The position numbers and the translations under genes are program-made. The notes below the pieces were generated by a model. The model saw nothing but the letters and a program-made list of their open reading frames with translations, did no database searches and had not been told where the DNA came from. 64,000 bases of DNA, from NCBI GenBank assembly GCA_944367045.1, contig CALVWI010000005.1, positions 1-64,000 of the forward strand, in the 5' to 3' direction. The DNA is from an uncultured Clostridia bacterium. Its GTDB lineage: Bacteria; Bacillota; Clostridia; Christensenellales; Borkfalkiaceae. Positions 26,556 through 36,333 of this stretch are shown here, in pieces (positions within the stretch are counted from its first letter, which is position 1; each line of letters begins with the position of its first letter).

Positions 26556-27529
26556 TCTCATTCCTGACAAGTGCCATTGAATTCGGCGTCATCTTCCTTC
26601 TCGGCTGCGTGGGCGAGATCCTCACCGAGAAGTCGGGCCACCTCAACCTCGGCATCCCCGGCATCATGTGCATGGGCGCGGCGGGCGGATGTCTCGGCGT
26701 CAAGCTGTGCTACCTCGCCTCCCCCACCCCCAATGCCTTCCTCGTCGTGCTCATGGGCATCCTGTTTGCAATGCTGTTCGCGGGCGCGCTCGGAGGCATC
26801 TACGGCGTGCTCACGGTGTCCCTGCGCTCCAATCAGAACGTGACGGGCCTTGCCTGCACCATCTTCGGCGTCGGGTTCACCTCCTTCTTCCTCAACAACG
26901 CCGTCTTGACCGAGGGCGTGAGCGCCAACCTCTCCCAGGCGGGCCTCAACTTCTTCAACGCGCCTCTTCCGGGAGCGAACTCCCTCGGCTGGTTCGGCAC
27001 CATCTTCCTCAACCACGGCGTTTTGGTGTATCTTGCCATCGTCATCGCCGTCATTGCAGCAGTCACGCTGCGCTATACCAAGGCGGGCCTCAACCTCAGA
27101 GCCATCGGCGAGAGCCCCGCAACGGCGGACGCCGTCGGCATCAACGTCACCCGCTATAAGTACACGGCCATCATTCTGGGCGCGGCGGTCGCGGGCCTCG
27201 GCGGTCTCACCTACGTCATGGACTACATGAACGGCATCGTCGGCTCTACCGTCGACCAGACCATCCAGGGCATCGGCTGGCTGTGCATCGCGCTCGTCAT
27301 CTTCACGATGTGGCGCCCCGCGCTCGCCATCCTCGGCTCCATCCTGTTCGGCGCGCTGTACATCCTTGCCTCCTACATCAAGGGCATCTCCTTCGTGCAG
27401 ATGTCGCTCCTCAACATGATCCCCTTCGCCGTGACCATCCTCGTCCTCATCGTGACGAGCATCATCGGCAACCGCGAGACGCAGCCCCCCGCAAGTTTAG
27501 GCCTCTCCTACTTCCGCGAGGACAGATAA
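26552..27529 (+). CDS. Nucleoside ABC transporter permease 2
   Basis: A 325-residue permease of the YufQ type with about eight membrane segments. It shows the typical GEILTEKSGHLNLGIPGIM segment after the first helix and the coupling loop GESPATADAVGINVTRYK. It is the last gene of the transporter operon and is followed by a strong terminator. It pairs with the preceding permease to form the channel. Confidence 0.93.
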   Translation: MISFLTSAIEFGVIFLLGCVGEILTEKSGHLNLGIPGIMCMGAAGGCLGVKLCYLASPTPNAFLVVLMGILFAMLFAGALGGIYGVLTVSLRSNQNVTGLACTIFGVGFTSFFLNNAVLTEGVSANLSQAGLNFFNAPLPGANSLGWFGTIFLNHGVLVYLAIVIAVIAAVTLRYTKAGLNLRAIGESPATADAVGINVTRYKYTAIILGAAVAGLGGLTYVMDYMNGIVGSTVDQTIQGIGWLCIALVIFTMWRPALAILGSILFGALYILASYIKGISFVQMSLLNMIPFAVTILVLIVTSIIGNRETQPPASLGLSYFREDR

Positions 27530-27541
27530 CGTTCACACACA

Positions 27542-27573
27542 AAAAAACAGGCATCCGAAGATGCCTGTTTTTT
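27542..27573. terminator. Bidirectional terminator between convergent operons
   Basis: A 14-bp perfect stem (27542-27555 with 27560-27573, loop CGAA) carries A6 on one side and T6 on the other. It ends both the rightward transporter operon and the leftward eight-gene operon. Confidence 0.93.
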
Positions 27574-27585
27574 GATGCCTTTTTT

Positions 27586-29553
27586 CTATGCGTCTTTGAT
27601 CCACGAAAGCGTGCCTAAGTCGAACGTGACCTCATAGTAATCCTGCACGCTGTTGCCGTACCTGTCCTGGATCATATAGGCGATGATGAAGTTGGCTGCC
27701 TCATCTTGCGTCAGCTCCAGGACCCCGCCCACGTCCACCGTAAGCGTCTGCCCCGGAGCAAGGGAGCCGTAGGAGATCCAGTACGGGAGCGCGAGTTCCG
27801 CGCCGATGAGCGGTTCGCCCGTCGGGTAGACGGAGACGGAGGGCGTCTTGATGGTGATGGGACGGGGCAGCACCTCTAGGACGGGCACATCCCCCGCCGC
27901 CTCAAAGCGCAGGCGGTTGTCCGCATATGCGTCCCTGCCCGTCGAAGGGTCGGTGATGTCGACAACGCGCCCGACGTTCTCGTTGATCCAGGAGATGTAC
28001 TCGATGCGGATGGCGCCCGTTCCTTCGATCGAAGGGACCATATTGAGATTCACCTCCACGGCGGCGTCGGGCGGCTTGACGACGGAATAGTCCTCCTCCC
28101 CGATGGAAAGCAGCGTGCCGTCGTAGTAGCGGCTCGTGCCGTAGAAGGTGACGATGACTTCCGTCTTGATGCGGAGCTCCCCCCTGTCATAGACGATGGC
28201 GTAGTTGTCCGTCACGTCCCTGCCCTCCTCGCTGAGAACGCGCAGGATGAGCGGGTTTTCGACGGTGACGACCTCGGTCTCGGTATCGGTGATCTCCGTG
28301 AGCTGTTCGCTGTCGGGATCGGGGGAGAGATAGTGCCCGTCAAGGAGCGGATAGGGAGACGAAGCGGCGATGCCGTAGCCCCCTTCATATGCCGTGTCGT
28401 GCGGCTGACCGTCGTAGATCCACGTGCGGGAATCCGTCCACACGGTGATGGGACGGGGCACCACGGCGAGCGCCGCGCCGCCGAAGTCGAGCGCGTAATT
28501 CGCGGTGACGTCCCTGCCCTCCCCGTCGTCGACGTAGAAGAGGTCCTCGTAGAGGTAGGTGCCTGGTTCAAACGAGGAGACGTCCTGCGTGAGGGCGAGC
28601 GAATGTCCCCGCACGAGGGAGCCGGACAGACGCGCGGGCGCACTCAGATAGACGTCCCCGTACGTCCTGCTCACGCCCTGCGGGCGGAAGGACACTTTGC
28701 GCGGGGTCACGGAGAGGGAGCCGAGCTCCCATTCGATGTCGTAGTGCGCGGTGACGTCCTCCCCCTCCGAATTGTAGATGACAAGTTCGGGCATATTGTC
28801 CGCCGTACCGACATTGGTCAGCGAGACGGGATAGTTGATCTCGATGCGGTCATAAAAGGCGAGCGAGCCCGAGACGAGCTCATAGCCTGCCGCCGTCAGC
28901 GGCGTACCGTCGTATTCCTTCTCTGCATCCGCCGTGCGCACGGTGATGGGACGGGGCGTGATGTCGATCCCCTCCTGCGGGAACTCGAGCGTATAGCAGT
29001 CCGTCACGTCGGCGTCCTCTTCACTGCGGATGAGCGCCGAATCCACCGAGACGAGACAGCGGACGCTTGTCTGCCACTCGTAGTCGAACGAGACGGCCGA
29101 GAGACGGTCCCCATAGACGAGCTCGGCAGAGGCAGAGGGCGTTTCGCCGTACACGATGTCTTCGGAAGAGACGGCGACGGCGACGGCACGGGGCTCGATG
29201 GTGAAGCGGACCGCCTCGCCGTAGCGCTTGCCGCCCGTGACGGACTCGGAGACGCCGCGCGCCTCGTATTCGCCGACGAGCCTCGGCTCCTCGCGCGACC
29301 AGCTCCCACCGACTTTGCGGTATTCGACGCTCGCGTCGCGGAAGATGGCCTTTGCCTCGAAGTTGAGCGCCTCCCCGTAGGTGACGGCCGTCGGGAACTC
29401 CTCGCCAACGACGATGCCCGTGATGCCGAGCAGCGTCCCGATGATGGCAAGGAGCAGGATAAGGCCTCCCAGAATGAAGAAACGGACCTTCCACAGCTTT
29501 TCGAGAAAATCGAGCCGCTTTTGATTCTTTTGTCTGTATTCCTGATAGAGCAT
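27586..29553 (-). CDS. Membrane-anchored surface protein with MBG-like repeats
   Basis: A 655-residue protein. A basic N-terminus and one membrane helix (about residues 26-48) anchor it; the rest is extracellular. The ectodomain holds about six repeats of 80-100 residues of the MBG/YDG type, marked by PRPITV, EYDGTPL or similar, EGxDVTxxYxIxxxxGxLxV, and then the next PRPI. MBG-like domains are structural beta-domains of bacterial adhesins and cell-surface proteins. It is the last gene of the eight-gene locus, starting 12 bases after the giant transglutaminase-like gene, which ends in the same domains. It may bind or extend that protein. No cell-wall sorting motif is seen. Confidence 0.8.
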   Translation of the reverse strand: MLYQEYRQKNQKRLDFLEKLWKVRFFILGGLILLLAIIGTLLGITGIVVGEEFPTAVTYGEALNFEAKAIFRDASVEYRKVGGSWSREEPRLVGEYEARGVSESVTGGKRYGEAVRFTIEPRAVAVAVSSEDIVYGETPSASAELVYGDRLSAVSFDYEWQTSVRCLVSVDSALIRSEEDADVTDCYTLEFPQEGIDITPRPITVRTADAEKEYDGTPLTAAGYELVSGSLAFYDRIEINYPVSLTNVGTADNMPELVIYNSEGEDVTAHYDIEWELGSLSVTPRKVSFRPQGVSRTYGDVYLSAPARLSGSLVRGHSLALTQDVSSFEPGTYLYEDLFYVDDGEGRDVTANYALDFGGAALAVVPRPITVWTDSRTWIYDGQPHDTAYEGGYGIAASSPYPLLDGHYLSPDPDSEQLTEITDTETEVVTVENPLILRVLSEEGRDVTDNYAIVYDRGELRIKTEVIVTFYGTSRYYDGTLLSIGEEDYSVVKPPDAAVEVNLNMVPSIEGTGAIRIEYISWINENVGRVVDITDPSTGRDAYADNRLRFEAAGDVPVLEVLPRPITIKTPSVSVYPTGEPLIGAELALPYWISYGSLAPGQTLTVDVGGVLELTQDEAANFIIAYMIQDRYGNSVQDYYEVTFDLGTLSWIKDA

Positions 29554-29565
29554 GCCGTTTCTCCG

Positions 29566-32500
29566 TCAATACACCCGCAAAGTGCCTATGGTGACTTCGA
29601 TCGAATAGTTGCTCGTGACGTCGCGGCCATCCTCGTTCCTGATCACGATGCTTTCGATCGTGTTCAGGCTGGAGCCGCGCTCCGTCTGCGAGCCCGAGTA
29701 ATCGATCGAAATAGTCTCATTGCCGATGAACCCGCCCCTGTGCGCGCTCTCGGCGGTGAGCGGCGTGCCGTCGTACGGTTTGGAGGCGGAGAACGTCTCG
29801 ATGGTGACGGGGCGCGGCAGCACGGTGAGCGTGCCGCAGATCTTGGTGATGCTGTACTCGTCCGTCACGTCGTTCCCGTAGCGGTCGTAGACGGTCACTT
29901 CGATGTCGTTGCTAACGACGCCGACATCCGTAGGACCCGACATGAAGGAAACCATGATCCAATGGTCTGACTGCAGATCGCCCTCCCATTCAAAATTACC
30001 GGCTTCCCAATACCAAAGAGGCGTGCCGTCATACACCTTGGTGGCCGAACCGACCGTCACGGTGAGCTCATACTTCGACTGCTCGTCGCCGCCGCCTCCG
30101 CCGCCGGAGCCTTCTCCGCCGCCGGAGCCTTCTCCTGAACCACCTCCGCCGCCCGGCTGTCCGGAGGAGGGCGTCACTTCGACATTCACCCAGCCGAGGC
30201 CGTCGATGTAGACCTCGACCCAGGCGTGCGCATTTTTTGTCGTCACATCGACCGTCTCCCCCGCTTTCGTCTGCGCGGCATAGCCGATGGTGTAGCGGGC
30301 GGGGATGCCGAGCGCGCGGTAGATGAGCGTCGCCGCCGAGGCGAAGTGCTGGCAGATGCCCTCCTTGTAGTCGCGCAGGAACGCAACGACGATGTCATCC
30401 GACGCATCGAGCGAGTGGTCATAGCCCATGTTATACACCGCGACGTTCTGCACATACTCGGCAACCTTTTGAATGATGGCGGGATCGGAGGCATCCCATC
30501 CCTCCTCGCGGATGATGCCGTTGAGGTATCGAAGCGTCGATGTGGTCACGCCTCGGTAGTTATCGTAGACAAAGTCTCGGTAGGCGCGCTCGGCCGAAGC
30601 CCACTCTCCCGTCAGAGAGCCGACCGGCAGCCCGTCGCGCAGATAGTCGTAATCGAAGAAGGAGGCGCTGTAGGGCGTTGAAGTATCGCCGTAGTTGGTG
30701 ACGTCGTCCCTTTGAACGATGCCGCCGCTCCCCAATACCGTATAGTACGGGAAGAGGAACTGCGAGCTGAGGATCTCCACGGTGACGGTATAGGTATCCG
30801 CGCCCGAGCGCGCAAGCCGCTGAGACGCCGTATTCTGCAGACCGTAGCCCTGCACCGTGCCGCCATAGGAGACGGCCTCATTCCAGCCGCTGTAGCGGTA
30901 CTCGCCGAAACTCATCAGACGGAAGTAGCTGTAGACGGATTTGTCCGAATAGACATGGAATGCCACGGGCGTTTCCCCGCCAACGCCGCCGCCGGAATTC
31001 GGCTGCGATCCGATATCCCCGCTGGTATCGAGTTCGGGCGGGCTACTGTCTCCACCGCCGCCACCGCCGGGACCGCCGCCGGGCTGTCCGGAGGAGGGCG
31101 TCACTTCGACGTTGACCCAGCCGAAGCCGTCAAGATAGACCTCGACCCAGGCGTGCCCGGGCGTCTTTACCTCGACCGTCTGCCCTGCCTCGAGCGGGGC
31201 GGCATAGCCGATGGTATAGCGGGCGGGAATGCCCAACATGCGATAGATGAGCGTCGCGGCCGAAGCAAAGTGCTGGCAGATGCCCTCCTTGTAGTCGCGA
31301 AGGAACGCAACGACGATGTCGTCCTCATAGTTGAGAGCGTGATCGAATTCAAGGTTGTACGTCGCGGCATTCTGCACATAGCGGGCAACTTTGTTGATGA
31401 TGTCGGGATCGCCGGGATCGAACCCCTGCTCGGCAATGATCCGATTGATGTACCCGGCCGTCGAAGTGGGCGCGGTGAGATAGTTCGCGTAGACAAAGTC
31501 GCGGTAAACGCGCTCGTTCTCCGCCCACACGCCCGTAAGAGAGCCGCTCGGCAGCCCGTCTTGCTGATAGTTGTAGTCATAGAAGGACGCGCTGTAGGGC
31601 TGAGAGGTGTCGCCGTAGTTGGTGACGTCATCCGCCTGCACGATGCCGCCGCTGCCCAAGACGGTGAAGTACGGGAAGAAGAACTGCTTGCCCTTGAGCT
31701 CCACGGTGATATTGTACGTCGCCGTACCCGCCTGTGAGAGCAGGGCGGACGTCGAATTCTGCATGCCGTAGCCGTCCGTCAGGCCGCTGCAGACGGGCGC
31801 CTCATTCCAGCCGTTCATGCGGTAATCGCCGTAGCTCATCAGGCGGAAATAGCTGTAGGTGGTGGTATCCGAATAGACGGTGAACGCGACGGTAGGATCG
31901 CCGTCCCCATCGCCTGATCCCGCAAAGATATCTCCGCTGGTATCCAGATCACCGCCGCCGCCCGAGCCGCCGCCACCGCCGCCGGGGATGTCCTCCACGG
32001 GCGTCGCGTCCACGGCGACCCAGCCGAACCCGTTGATATAGACCTCGACCCACGCGTGTGCGGACTCATCCGTCACGTCCACGGTCATGCCGCTCTCCGT
32101 CTTTGCCGAATATCCCTTGGTATAGCGGGCGGGGAAGCCGAGCGTCCGCAGCATCAGCGTCGCCGCCGAGGCGAAGTGCTGGCTGTCGCCCTCCTTGTAG
32201 TCGCTGAGGAAGGCAACGACGATGTCATCCGACGCATCGAGCGTCGCATCGTAGTCCTTGTTGAATTTGGCGGCGCCGCGGACGTAGTCGATGACTTTTT
32301 GGATGTTGGAATAGCTCGTCCCCGAGATGCCCTCGCCCCGCAGGAGGCCCTTCAGATAGCTCTCGGTCGCATCGGGAACGGAGAGGTAGTTCTCTTGGAC
32401 GAACTTGTGGTACGCGCGCTCATACGACGCCCACGTCGCCGAAAGGCTGCCGCTCGGGATGCCGTCCCGCTCGTAATCATAGTTGTAGACGGACAATCCG

Positions 32501-34842
32501 TAGGAAAAATAGAGATCGCCCTCGTTCACGACGTCGTTTCCCTGAATGAGGCCGCTGCCCATCACATTGTAATAGGGAAAGACGAACTCGTAGCCGTACA
32601 GCGTCATCATGATATCGTACATCTCCTCGCGCGAATTGCCGAGCGCGTTGGAGATGATGTTCTGCATGCCGTAGCCGTTATACGTGATATCGTAGACCTT
32701 CGTGCTGTCCCAGCCCTGCCCCGTGTAGTCGCCGTAGCTTGCGCTGCGGTAGTAGTTGAACCGCTCCACATCCGAATAGAGCGAGAAGATGACCTTGCCC
32801 GTATAATCGGGCTTGTCGATGACCGTCGTCTCCCCCGAGTCCTCATATTCCTTCTCGGGCTCGTCGGGGAAGGGAATGGGCGGCACATTGCTGTCGTTCA
32901 GATAGCCCGTGCCCGTCGACTCGATGTTCACCCAGCCGAACCCGTCGAGATAGACCTCCGTCCAGGCGTGGCCGTCATAGTCCGTCACATCCACGGTCTC
33001 GCCCGCCGAAGTATGGCAGACATACCCCACCGTATAGCGGGCGGGGATGCCCAGCGTTCTCAAGAGCAGCGTCGTCGCCGAGGCGAAGTGCTGGCAGACG
33101 CCCATCTTATAGTCTCTGAGGAAGGCGACGACGATGTCCGACGCACTGTCGAGCGAACTGTTATAGTTCAAGTTATACGCCGCGGCGTTGTGCACATAGC
33201 CGGCCACCCTCTCGATGATGTCGGGGTCGGAGGCGTCGAAGCCCTCCTCGCGGATGATCGTCTGAAGATAACTCTTCGTCCCGCTCGGCACGTCGAGGTA
33301 GTTCTCGTAGACAAATTCACGGTACTGCCGCTCCGCCGCCGCCCATTCGGCGTCGAAACTGCCGTAGAGCCGCCCGTCGAGCTGATACATGTAGTCGTAG
33401 AAGGTGCCCGTGTACGGCTCGGAGGAATTCCCCTTGTTCACGACGTCGTTGGTCTGACGGATATCGCCGTCTCCCAGCACGGTATGGTAGGGATACGGGA
33501 AGGAGGACGTATAGAGCGTCACTTCGACGCCGTAAGTCGGGATCGCAAGCGATGAGAGCTGTGCGGACGTGGAATTCTGCAGGCCGTAGCCGTCCACCGT
33601 CTCATCGTAGACGAGCGTACTGCCCCAACCGCGGCCCGTGTAGTCGCCGTAGCTGCTCGTTTTGAGATAGGTATAGACTGACGAGTCGGAATAGACGGAC
33701 AGCATGACCTCCCCCGTGGGGTGTGGCTTGGAGATGTTCGTCGTCTCCTGCGAGTCCTCATACTGTTGGGGCTCCTCATAGGTGAACTCGAAGGGAGGGA
33801 CAAAGGAGGGGCCGTTTTCAGGATTGGTCGCATCGACATTCACCCAGCCGAACCCGTCGATATAGACCTCCGTCCAGGCGTGCGCGTTGTAGGCGTACAC
33901 ATCCACCGTCTCTTCTGCTCTCGTGCGGCAGACGTAGCCAACGGTATAGCGCGCGGGAATGCCGAGGGTGCGGAAGAGCAGCGTCGTAGCCGACGCGAAG
34001 TGGGCGGAATTCCCCACCTTATATTCGCTCAAAAATGCCCTGACGACATCGGACTCCCCGTCGAGGGCGGTATTATAATCCGTATCATACCGGGCCGCAT
34101 AGTGGACATAGGACAGAACGCGGTCGATGATATTCGTGTCGGAGGCATCGAACTTCATCGAGTCGATGATGGTCTGAAGATAAGATCTCGTTGTCGAAGG
34201 GACATAGAGATATTCGTCGTAGACAAAGTCGCGGTACTGTCGCTCCGCAGTCCACCAATCGTAGGACAGAAGCCTGTGAGGGTTGCCTTCGAACTGATAG
34301 AAATAGTCGTAGAAGGAGGCCGAATAGGGGTCGGTGATGTGACCGTCGTTGACGACGTCGTTCGCCTGCACGACTTCCCCGCTTCCGAAGACGTTGTGAT
34401 AGGGATAGACATAGGGAGCGCTGTGCAGCGTCACCTCCAGCCTGTAGCTGCTCGCCCTCGCAGTCTCGAGGACGTCGGACGTGGAATTCTGCATGCCATA
34501 GCCGTCCACCGTCTCCTGATAGCTCTCGGCGCCGCCCCAGCTCTTTCCCATATAGTTCCCGTAGCTGCCCGCGCGGAAGTAGACATAGGCCGCCTTATCC
34601 GAGTAGACGGAGAGAACGGGGTCGCCTTGAGAACCGCTCTCCCCGTCGCCGCTGCCGCCTCCGTCGCCGAACCAGCCGCCCCCGATGCCGATGCTGCCGC
34701 CCGATTCATCGATGGGCGTATCGATATCGGGACCGACGGGGTCTGCAAGCAGGAACAGGATCCCGAACGTGACCGCGACGATCAAGGCGATCATGATCGT
34801 CATCGCTCCGAATGTATACAGCCATTTTGAACGCAATCTCAT
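29566..34842 (-). CDS. Giant surface protein: five transglutaminase-like domains plus MBG repeats
   Basis: A 1758-residue protein with a membrane helix at about 10-32 and a Gly-rich linker. Five modules of ~304 residues follow, each opening with (L)SVYSD and ending in a transglutaminase-like core (HFASA, RxLGxPARYT, GY, HAWxEVYxxGxGWV). The nucleophile position is Ser279, Cys583, Ser887, Cys1189 and Cys1497; the histidine is kept in all. The acidic residue after GWV is Asp in the two Ser modules and Glu in the three Cys modules. Poly-Gly linkers separate later modules; two MBG-like domains end the protein. Bacterial relatives cross-link or cut peptides at the cell surface. It lies between the AAA ATPase gene and the MBG protein. 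Confidence 0.88.
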   Translation of the reverse strand: MRLRSKWLYTFGAMTIMIALIVAVTFGILFLLADPVGPDIDTPIDESGGSIGIGGGWFGDGGGSGDGESGSQGDPVLSVYSDKAAYVYFRAGSYGNYMGKSWGGAESYQETVDGYGMQNSTSDVLETARASSYRLEVTLHSAPYVYPYHNVFGSGEVVQANDVVNDGHITDPYSASFYDYFYQFEGNPHRLLSYDWWTAERQYRDFVYDEYLYVPSTTRSYLQTIIDSMKFDASDTNIIDRVLSYVHYAARYDTDYNTALDGESDVVRAFLSEYKVGNSAHFASATTLLFRTLGIPARYTVGYVCRTRAEETVDVYAYNAHAWTEVYIDGFGWVNVDATNPENGPSFVPPFEFTYEEPQQYEDSQETTNISKPHPTGEVMLSVYSDSSVYTYLKTSSYGDYTGRGWGSTLVYDETVDGYGLQNSTSAQLSSLAIPTYGVEVTLYTSSFPYPYHTVLGDGDIRQTNDVVNKGNSSEPYTGTFYDYMYQLDGRLYGSFDAEWAAAERQYREFVYENYLDVPSGTKSYLQTIIREEGFDASDPDIIERVAGYVHNAAAYNLNYNSSLDSASDIVVAFLRDYKMGVCQHFASATTLLLRTLGIPARYTVGYVCHTSAGETVDVTDYDGHAWTEVYLDGFGWVNIESTGTGYLNDSNVPPIPFPDEPEKEYEDSGETTVIDKPDYTGKVIFSLYSDVERFNYYRSASYGDYTGQGWDSTKVYDITYNGYGMQNIISNALGNSREEMYDIMMTLYGYEFVFPYYNVMGSGLIQGNDVVNEGDLYFSYGLSVYNYDYERDGIPSGSLSATWASYERAYHKFVQENYLSVPDATESYLKGLLRGEGISGTSYSNIQKVIDYVRGAAKFNKDYDATLDASDDIVVAFLSDYKEGDSQHFASAATLMLRTLGFPARYTKGYSAKTESGMTVDVTDESAHAWVEVYINGFGWVAVDATPVEDIPGGGGGGSGGGGDLDTSGDIFAGSGDGDGDPTVAFTVYSDTTTYSYFRLMSYGDYRMNGWNEAPVCSGLTDGYGMQNSTSALLSQAGTATYNITVELKGKQFFFPYFTVLGSGGIVQADDVTNYGDTSQPYSASFYDYNYQQDGLPSGSLTGVWAENERVYRDFVYANYLTAPTSTAGYINRIIAEQGFDPGDPDIINKVARYVQNAATYNLEFDHALNYEDDIVVAFLRDYKEGICQHFASAATLIYRMLGIPARYTIGYAAPLEAGQTVEVKTPGHAWVEVYLDGFGWVNVEVTPSSGQPGGGPGGGGGGDSSPPELDTSGDIGSQPNSGGGVGGETPVAFHVYSDKSVYSYFRLMSFGEYRYSGWNEAVSYGGTVQGYGLQNTASQRLARSGADTYTVTVEILSSQFLFPYYTVLGSGGIVQRDDVTNYGDTSTPYSASFFDYDYLRDGLPVGSLTGEWASAERAYRDFVYDNYRGVTTSTLRYLNGIIREEGWDASDPAIIQKVAEYVQNVAVYNMGYDHSLDASDDIVVAFLRDYKEGICQHFASAATLIYRALGIPARYTIGYAAQTKAGETVDVTTKNAHAWVEVYIDGLGWVNVEVTPSSGQPGGGGGSGEGSGGGEGSGGGGGGDEQSKYELTVTVGSATKVYDGTPLWYWEAGNFEWEGDLQSDHWIMVSFMSGPTDVGVVSNDIEVTVYDRYGNDVTDEYSITKICGTLTVLPRPVTIETFSASKPYDGTPLTAESAHRGGFIGNETISIDYSGSQTERGSSLNTIESIVIRNEDGRDVTSNYSIEVTIGTLRVY

Positions 34843-34851
34843 GATGTTCTC

Positions 34852-36333
34852 CTATCCGTTCTGCACGATGCGCCTGATCACGTCCTTGCACCGCGGCATC
34901 CTGTCCTCGCCGAAGAGGTCGTCCAGGAACTTGGAAAGCGTCTCCGCCTCGCTGCGCACATAGGCAGCGTTCAGGGAGGCGAGCTTGCGCATGACCTTCT
35001 TGCTTAAGATATCGTCGAGGGCATCCAGCTCCTCGCCGCCGCAGGCGACGTAGACGGAGATGTAGCTCCTGATCTGCCGCATGATGCGGTTGCCGAAGGT
35101 GATGCGGAATTTTTCGATAAGATACTCGTCGAGCGCCTTTAAGCGGTTCTTGTTGCGCGCCGTGATCTCGAACCACTCCTCCTCTTCCGAGACCATCGTG
35201 CGGAAGCGCTCGGCGGTAAAGCCGACGCGGCCCGTGGGGGCGTCCTCGTCGGGCGCAAAGTACTCCGCCTTGTTGTTGAGGTCCATGATCATGGCGCGGT
35301 CGTACACCTTGTCCGAGATAGCAAACGTACTGTCGTCGTTGTTGGCGGTACCGATGAACCACATGTTATCGGGCAAGTGGATGCGCCCGTTCCTCAACCC
35401 CTTGGGGTCGTTGACCCAGACGTCGGGAACGACGTCGAGATAGCGGGACTCCGAATCGGGGATCTCGAGAAGGGACAGAAACTCTGCAAAGTAGTACTCG
35501 ACGCGGGCGATGTTGAGCTCGTCCAGAACGACGACATACATCTTGTCGCTCATGTCCGCCTCGTACATCTTCTCAAGGAGCAGCGTCTCGTTGTATTGAC
35601 GGGTAAATTCGTTGTAGTAGCCGAGAAGGTCCGTCCGCTCCTTCCACATGGGCTGCACGGGCACGATGACGGAGGGATTGCCCATGAATTCGCCGAAGGC
35701 GTAGGCAAGCGACGTCTTGCCCGTACCCGACATGCCCTGCAGGATGAGCACGCGCGAGACGGCCATCCCCGCAATGAAGGCGCGGATATCGTCGATGCTG
35801 TAGTAGAGGCCGAGACGAGCCGCTGCGAAGTCGCGGAAGCGGTCGCACAGTTCCTTGAGTGACTTCACGCCCGAAGCGGAGCGGTCCCTTGTCTCCCCTC
35901 TCCCCATTCCGTCGATGCGGTTGAGGACGGAAAAGCGCGGTTCGGGCACGGCATCCCGCTTTGCCTGTTCGGCGGCGCGTTCCTCGGCCTCCTTTTTGGC
36001 AAGTTCCGCCGTGGCCCTGCGCCAGAGAGCCGCCATCTCCTGAAAGCGCCTGCGGCGCAGGCTGTTGAGGATGAGCAGGCCGATGAGCATCACGGGGATG
36101 ACGATCATCCAGAAGATCGCCATGACGGAGAGGAACTTGGAGCGCGAGAGGAAGTCGCGCAGCTCCTCGAGCATGGGGTCGAGAAGGCCCTGAAGCTTGA
36201 GATAGACGAGCACGCCGATGAGCGTTCCGCCGATGATGAGCAGCAGGGCGAGCAGGAAGATGGCGCCACCGTACTTCTTTTTGACTTTCCCGTACGCGGC
36301 GGGGCTTTCAAACAGATAATCCCTATTTCTCAT
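34852..36333 (-). CDS. Membrane-anchored McrB-like AAA+ ATPase, two-helix form
   Basis: A 493-residue protein. Two membrane helices (23-45 and 67-91) are followed by a charged linker and an AAA+ domain of the McrB/dynein-related type. Walker A is GMSGTGKT (200-207), PMWKERTDLLGYYNEF follows, Walker B is VVVLDELN (267-274), and sensor 1 lies in WFIGTANNDDSTFA (325-338). All catalytic motifs are intact. The C-terminal helical region (FGNRIMRQIRSY, GGEELDALDD) is shared with the 38105-39379 protein and with the dead copy in the 39385-42609 protein. The ATPase should face the cytoplasm. Its start overlaps the DUF2357-like gene (ATGA). I infer that it drives or gates the surface module. Confidence 0.88.
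   Translation of the reverse strand: MRNRDYLFESPAAYGKVKKKYGGAIFLLALLLIIGGTLIGVLVYLKLQGLLDPMLEELRDFLSRSKFLSVMAIFWMIVIPVMLIGLLILNSLRRRRFQEMAALWRRATAELAKKEAEERAAEQAKRDAVPEPRFSVLNRIDGMGRGETRDRSASGVKSLKELCDRFRDFAAARLGLYYSIDDIRAFIAGMAVSRVLILQGMSGTGKTSLAYAFGEFMGNPSVIVPVQPMWKERTDLLGYYNEFTRQYNETLLLEKMYEADMSDKMYVVVLDELNIARVEYYFAEFLSLLEIPDSESRYLDVVPDVWVNDPKGLRNGRIHLPDNMWFIGTANNDDSTFAISDKVYDRAMIMDLNNKAEYFAPDEDAPTGRVGFTAERFRTMVSEEEEWFEITARNKNRLKALDEYLIEKFRITFGNRIMRQIRSYISVYVACGGEELDALDDILSKKVMRKLASLNAAYVRSEAETLSKFLDDLFGEDRMPRCKDVIRRIVQNG

Noticed and set aside
29903..34842. DNA repeats in the giant gene as a mobile or assembly artefact
   Set aside because: The repeats are protein modules of ~304 residues with diverged DNA and one continuous reading frame, so they are internal domain duplications.
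29566..36333. MoxR-DUF58-TgpA operon
   Set aside because: There is no DUF58 protein, the ATPases are McrB-like with membrane anchors, and the transglutaminase-like protein is a five-module surface protein rather than a multi-pass TgpA.
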